Part shown: piece after piece, positions 12,035 through 12,806 of the stretch
How the letters are laid out: each line of letters starts with the position of its first letter
Position numbering within the stretch: position 1 is the stretch's first letter
Assembly: GCA_937891165.1 (NCBI GenBank)
Contig: CALAEX010000033.1
Coordinates: 1 to 12,806 of the forward strand
Source: an uncultured Lachnospiraceae bacterium
GTDB lineage: Bacteria > Bacillota > Clostridia > Lachnospirales > Lachnospiraceae
DNA length: 12,806 nt
Direction of reading: 5' to 3'
Position numbers and translations under genes: made by a program
The notes under the pieces: generated by a model
The model's database searches: none
What the model saw: only the letters and a program-made list of their open reading frames with translations
What the model was told of the DNA's origin: nothing

Positions 12035-12110
12035 TCGCACCGTGTGGGGTGCGATTTTTGGAGCTGGATTCTTTTGCCGTGAGGGGCAAAAGAATAGCCC
12101 CAAAAACAAG
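12035..12110 (-). repeat. Three-way-junction element, copy 2 (inverted)
   Basis: On the minus strand: CTTGTT linker, arm 1 with the same ATTCTTTTGCC/GGCAAAAGAAT stem and CCTCAC loop, then arm 2 TCGCACC/GGTGCGA. Arm 2 differs from copy 1 by a G-to-C and matching C-to-G change. The outer stem is weak or lost. Confidence 0.75.
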
Positions 12111-12212
12111 CCGCTTTCGTTTCTCTTGCTTCCTATACGTTATTTCTCACCTTTTTTCTATGAAAAGCTCTATTTTATGCTTCATTTTCATTACCAGTTC
12201 GCTCACTAATTG

Positions 12213-12261
12213 AAAAAACAAGGGCGATGCAAGTCGCAAAAAGACGCGACCCTTGTTTTTT
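12213..12261 (+). repeat. Structured repeat R1, copy c (divergent)
   Basis: Outer stem AAAAAACAAGGG/CCCTTGTTTTTT, bulge CGATGCAA, inner stem GTCGC/GCGAC, loop beginning AAAAAG. It keeps the GCAAGTCG and AAAAAG signature while the paired bases differ. Poly-T on the 3' side would also allow it to act as a terminator. Confidence 0.65.
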
Positions 12262-12289
12262 AATTTTTTTCTGAGTATCCTCTCGTTGC

Positions 12290-12416
12290 ACGAAGGGAGA
12301 ACTAAAAAAGCATTAGTCCCCCCTTCGTTCACCTTCAAGTATATCAGAAAAACCGTTTCGCTTGTTTTTCGATTTGTTTTTAGATTATTTTACCCCCTCC
12401 GCCCCCTAAAAGGGGG
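12290..12416. repeat. Two right-end hairpins
   Basis: ACGAAGGG/CCCTTCGT with a long loop (about 12290-12328) and CCCCCT/AGGGGG (about 12400-12415). Between these and attR no further structure was seen. Confidence 0.45.
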
Positions 12417-12480
12417 AACGCACTCCAAAAGAACTAAATGGGGTGCTAGCTTTATGCTGATTCTACAATTATAGTTTTTT

Positions 12481-12523
12481 CTCGTAATGAAGGGGTCGAG
12501 GGTTCAAGTCCCTTTTTCAGCTT
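12481..12523 (+). repeat. attR: attR: 43-bp direct repeat, right junction of the element
   Basis: Exact copy of 27-69: the tRNA-Thr 3' half without its 5' half. This is the displaced host sequence left by integration. Confidence 0.92.
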
Positions 12524-12524
12524 T

Positions 12525-12559
12525 AAAAACCTTGGAAAAAACTACTTCCAAGGTTTTTC
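12525..12559 (+). terminator. Original host terminator of tRNA-Thr
   Basis: Stem AAAAACCTTGGAA/TTCCAAGGTTTTT followed by a T-rich tract, directly after attR. Confidence 0.75.
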
Positions 12560-12665
12560 TATTTATTGTAATATATAAAAATGTCTCTCAAGTACATTTT
12601 TTAAAAAATAAGAAAGAATTTTATTACTTTTATACGTTAATCTAACAAGGTCTTTCCTAGGAAAT

Positions 12666-12692
12666 AAAAAAATCTCTTGAATTCTCAAGAGA
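12666..12692 (-). terminator. Terminator of tRNA-Leu
   Basis: Minus-strand stem TCTCTTGA/TCAAGAGA with a 4-base loop and seven U residues, 31 bases after the tRNA 3' end. Confidence 0.85.
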
Positions 12693-12723
12693 CCTACAAA
12701 ATCTATATATTTATTTCTTTTAC

Positions 12724-12803
12724 TGCGGATGAAGGGACTCGAACCCCCACGCTCTCGCAATAGAACCTAAATCTATCGTGTCTGCCAATTCCACCACATC
12801 CGC
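12724..12803 (-). tRNA. tRNA-Leu (anticodon TAG)
   Basis: Acceptor stem GCGGATG/CATCCGC with discriminator A, D-arm with GTGGAATTGGCAGACAC, anticodon stem ATAGA/TCTAT around TTTAGGT (anticodon TAG), long variable arm and T-arm GGGTTCGAGTCCC. CCA is not encoded. Host chromosome, complete. Confidence 0.93.
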
Positions 12804-12806
12804 ATA

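Larger units (their letters stand above)
11080..12480. other. Non-coding, hairpin-rich region: candidate replication origins and packaging signal
   Basis: About 1.4 kb with no credible gene: open frames here lack ribosome sites and encode low-complexity Phe/Leu/Ser-rich strings from a pyrimidine-rich strand. At least ten strong hairpins are present, several as duplicated modules with compensatory changes (entries below). Filamentous phages concentrate both origins and the packaging hairpin in one such intergenic region. The function is inferred from structure and from the presence of rep elsewhere. Confidence 0.65.

Noticed and set aside
11799..12261. R1 repeats as a CRISPR array
   Set aside because: Repeats are long, few, unevenly spaced, and vary in paired positions; no cas genes are present.
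11977..12474. Further short frames on both strands in the structured region (for example 11977-12213, 12147-12338, 12253-12474)
   Set aside because: They cross the R1 and junction repeats, have no ribosome sites and mutually overlap; better explained as structure-bearing non-coding DNA.
12563..12760. Minus-strand open frame at the right end
   Set aside because: It starts inside tRNA-Leu and runs through its terminator.

Overview
The window is almost entirely one integrated mobile element, flanked by short pieces of host chromosome. The host looks like a low-GC Gram-positive bacterium (Firmicutes, probably a gut clostridium such as a Lachnospiraceae member). This is inferred from the AT-rich sequence, strong AAAGGAGG-type ribosome binding sites, poly-U terminators and a Gram-positive-type small toxin; no marker gene settles it. 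Host features are the 3' part of a tRNA-Thr(CGU) gene at the left end and a complete tRNA-Leu(UAG) gene with its terminator at the right end, on the minus strand.

The element lies between two identical 43-bp copies of the tRNA-Thr 3' half (27-69 and 12481-12523). An excised circle would be 12,454 bp. I read it as a filamentous-phage (inovirus) prophage of a monoderm host. The hallmark is a Zot/pI-type membrane ATPase next to a run of very small membrane proteins. One of these is a 65-residue major-coat candidate followed directly by a strong terminator. There are two large exported proteins with Pro/Thr-rich stalks and C-terminal membrane anchors, a rolling-circle-type replication protein and a tyrosine integrase. 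No outer-membrane secretin (pIV) is present, as expected without an outer membrane.

Layout. (1) 177-8989, minus strand, transcribed leftward: two unknown early genes, a small possible ssDNA-binding protein, a possible terminator or attenuator, an unknown 100-aa protein, major coat, terminator, three membrane or exported proteins, the Pro/Thr-rich tip-protein candidate, two tiny membrane proteins with overlapping ends, Zot, Rep and Int. (2) 8990-9691: control region with convergent and divergent promoters, three evenly spaced operator palindromes and two plus-strand genes for 27-aa membrane peptides. (3) 9692-10666, plus strand: an XRE repressor and a membrane-anchored DUF2726 (PD-(D/E)XK-like) protein, a likely lysogeny operon. 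(4) 10688-11079: a type I toxin-antitoxin module (30-aa holin-like toxin, antisense RNA over its 3' end). (5) 11080-12480: about 1.4 kb without genes but dense in hairpins and structured repeats with compensatory changes, the best candidate for the replication origins and packaging signal.

How the parts may work together (inference): the repressor binds three operators around the leftward promoter at 9630-9658 and holds the phage operon off, while DUF2726 and the toxin-antitoxin pair serve the lysogen. On induction Int excises the circle, Rep drives rolling-circle replication from the structured region, and ssDNA is coated at the membrane and extruded by the Zot motor. The most striking protein-level observation is that the tip-protein candidate ends in the same membrane segment as the major coat protein (19 of 32 residues identical, no gaps).
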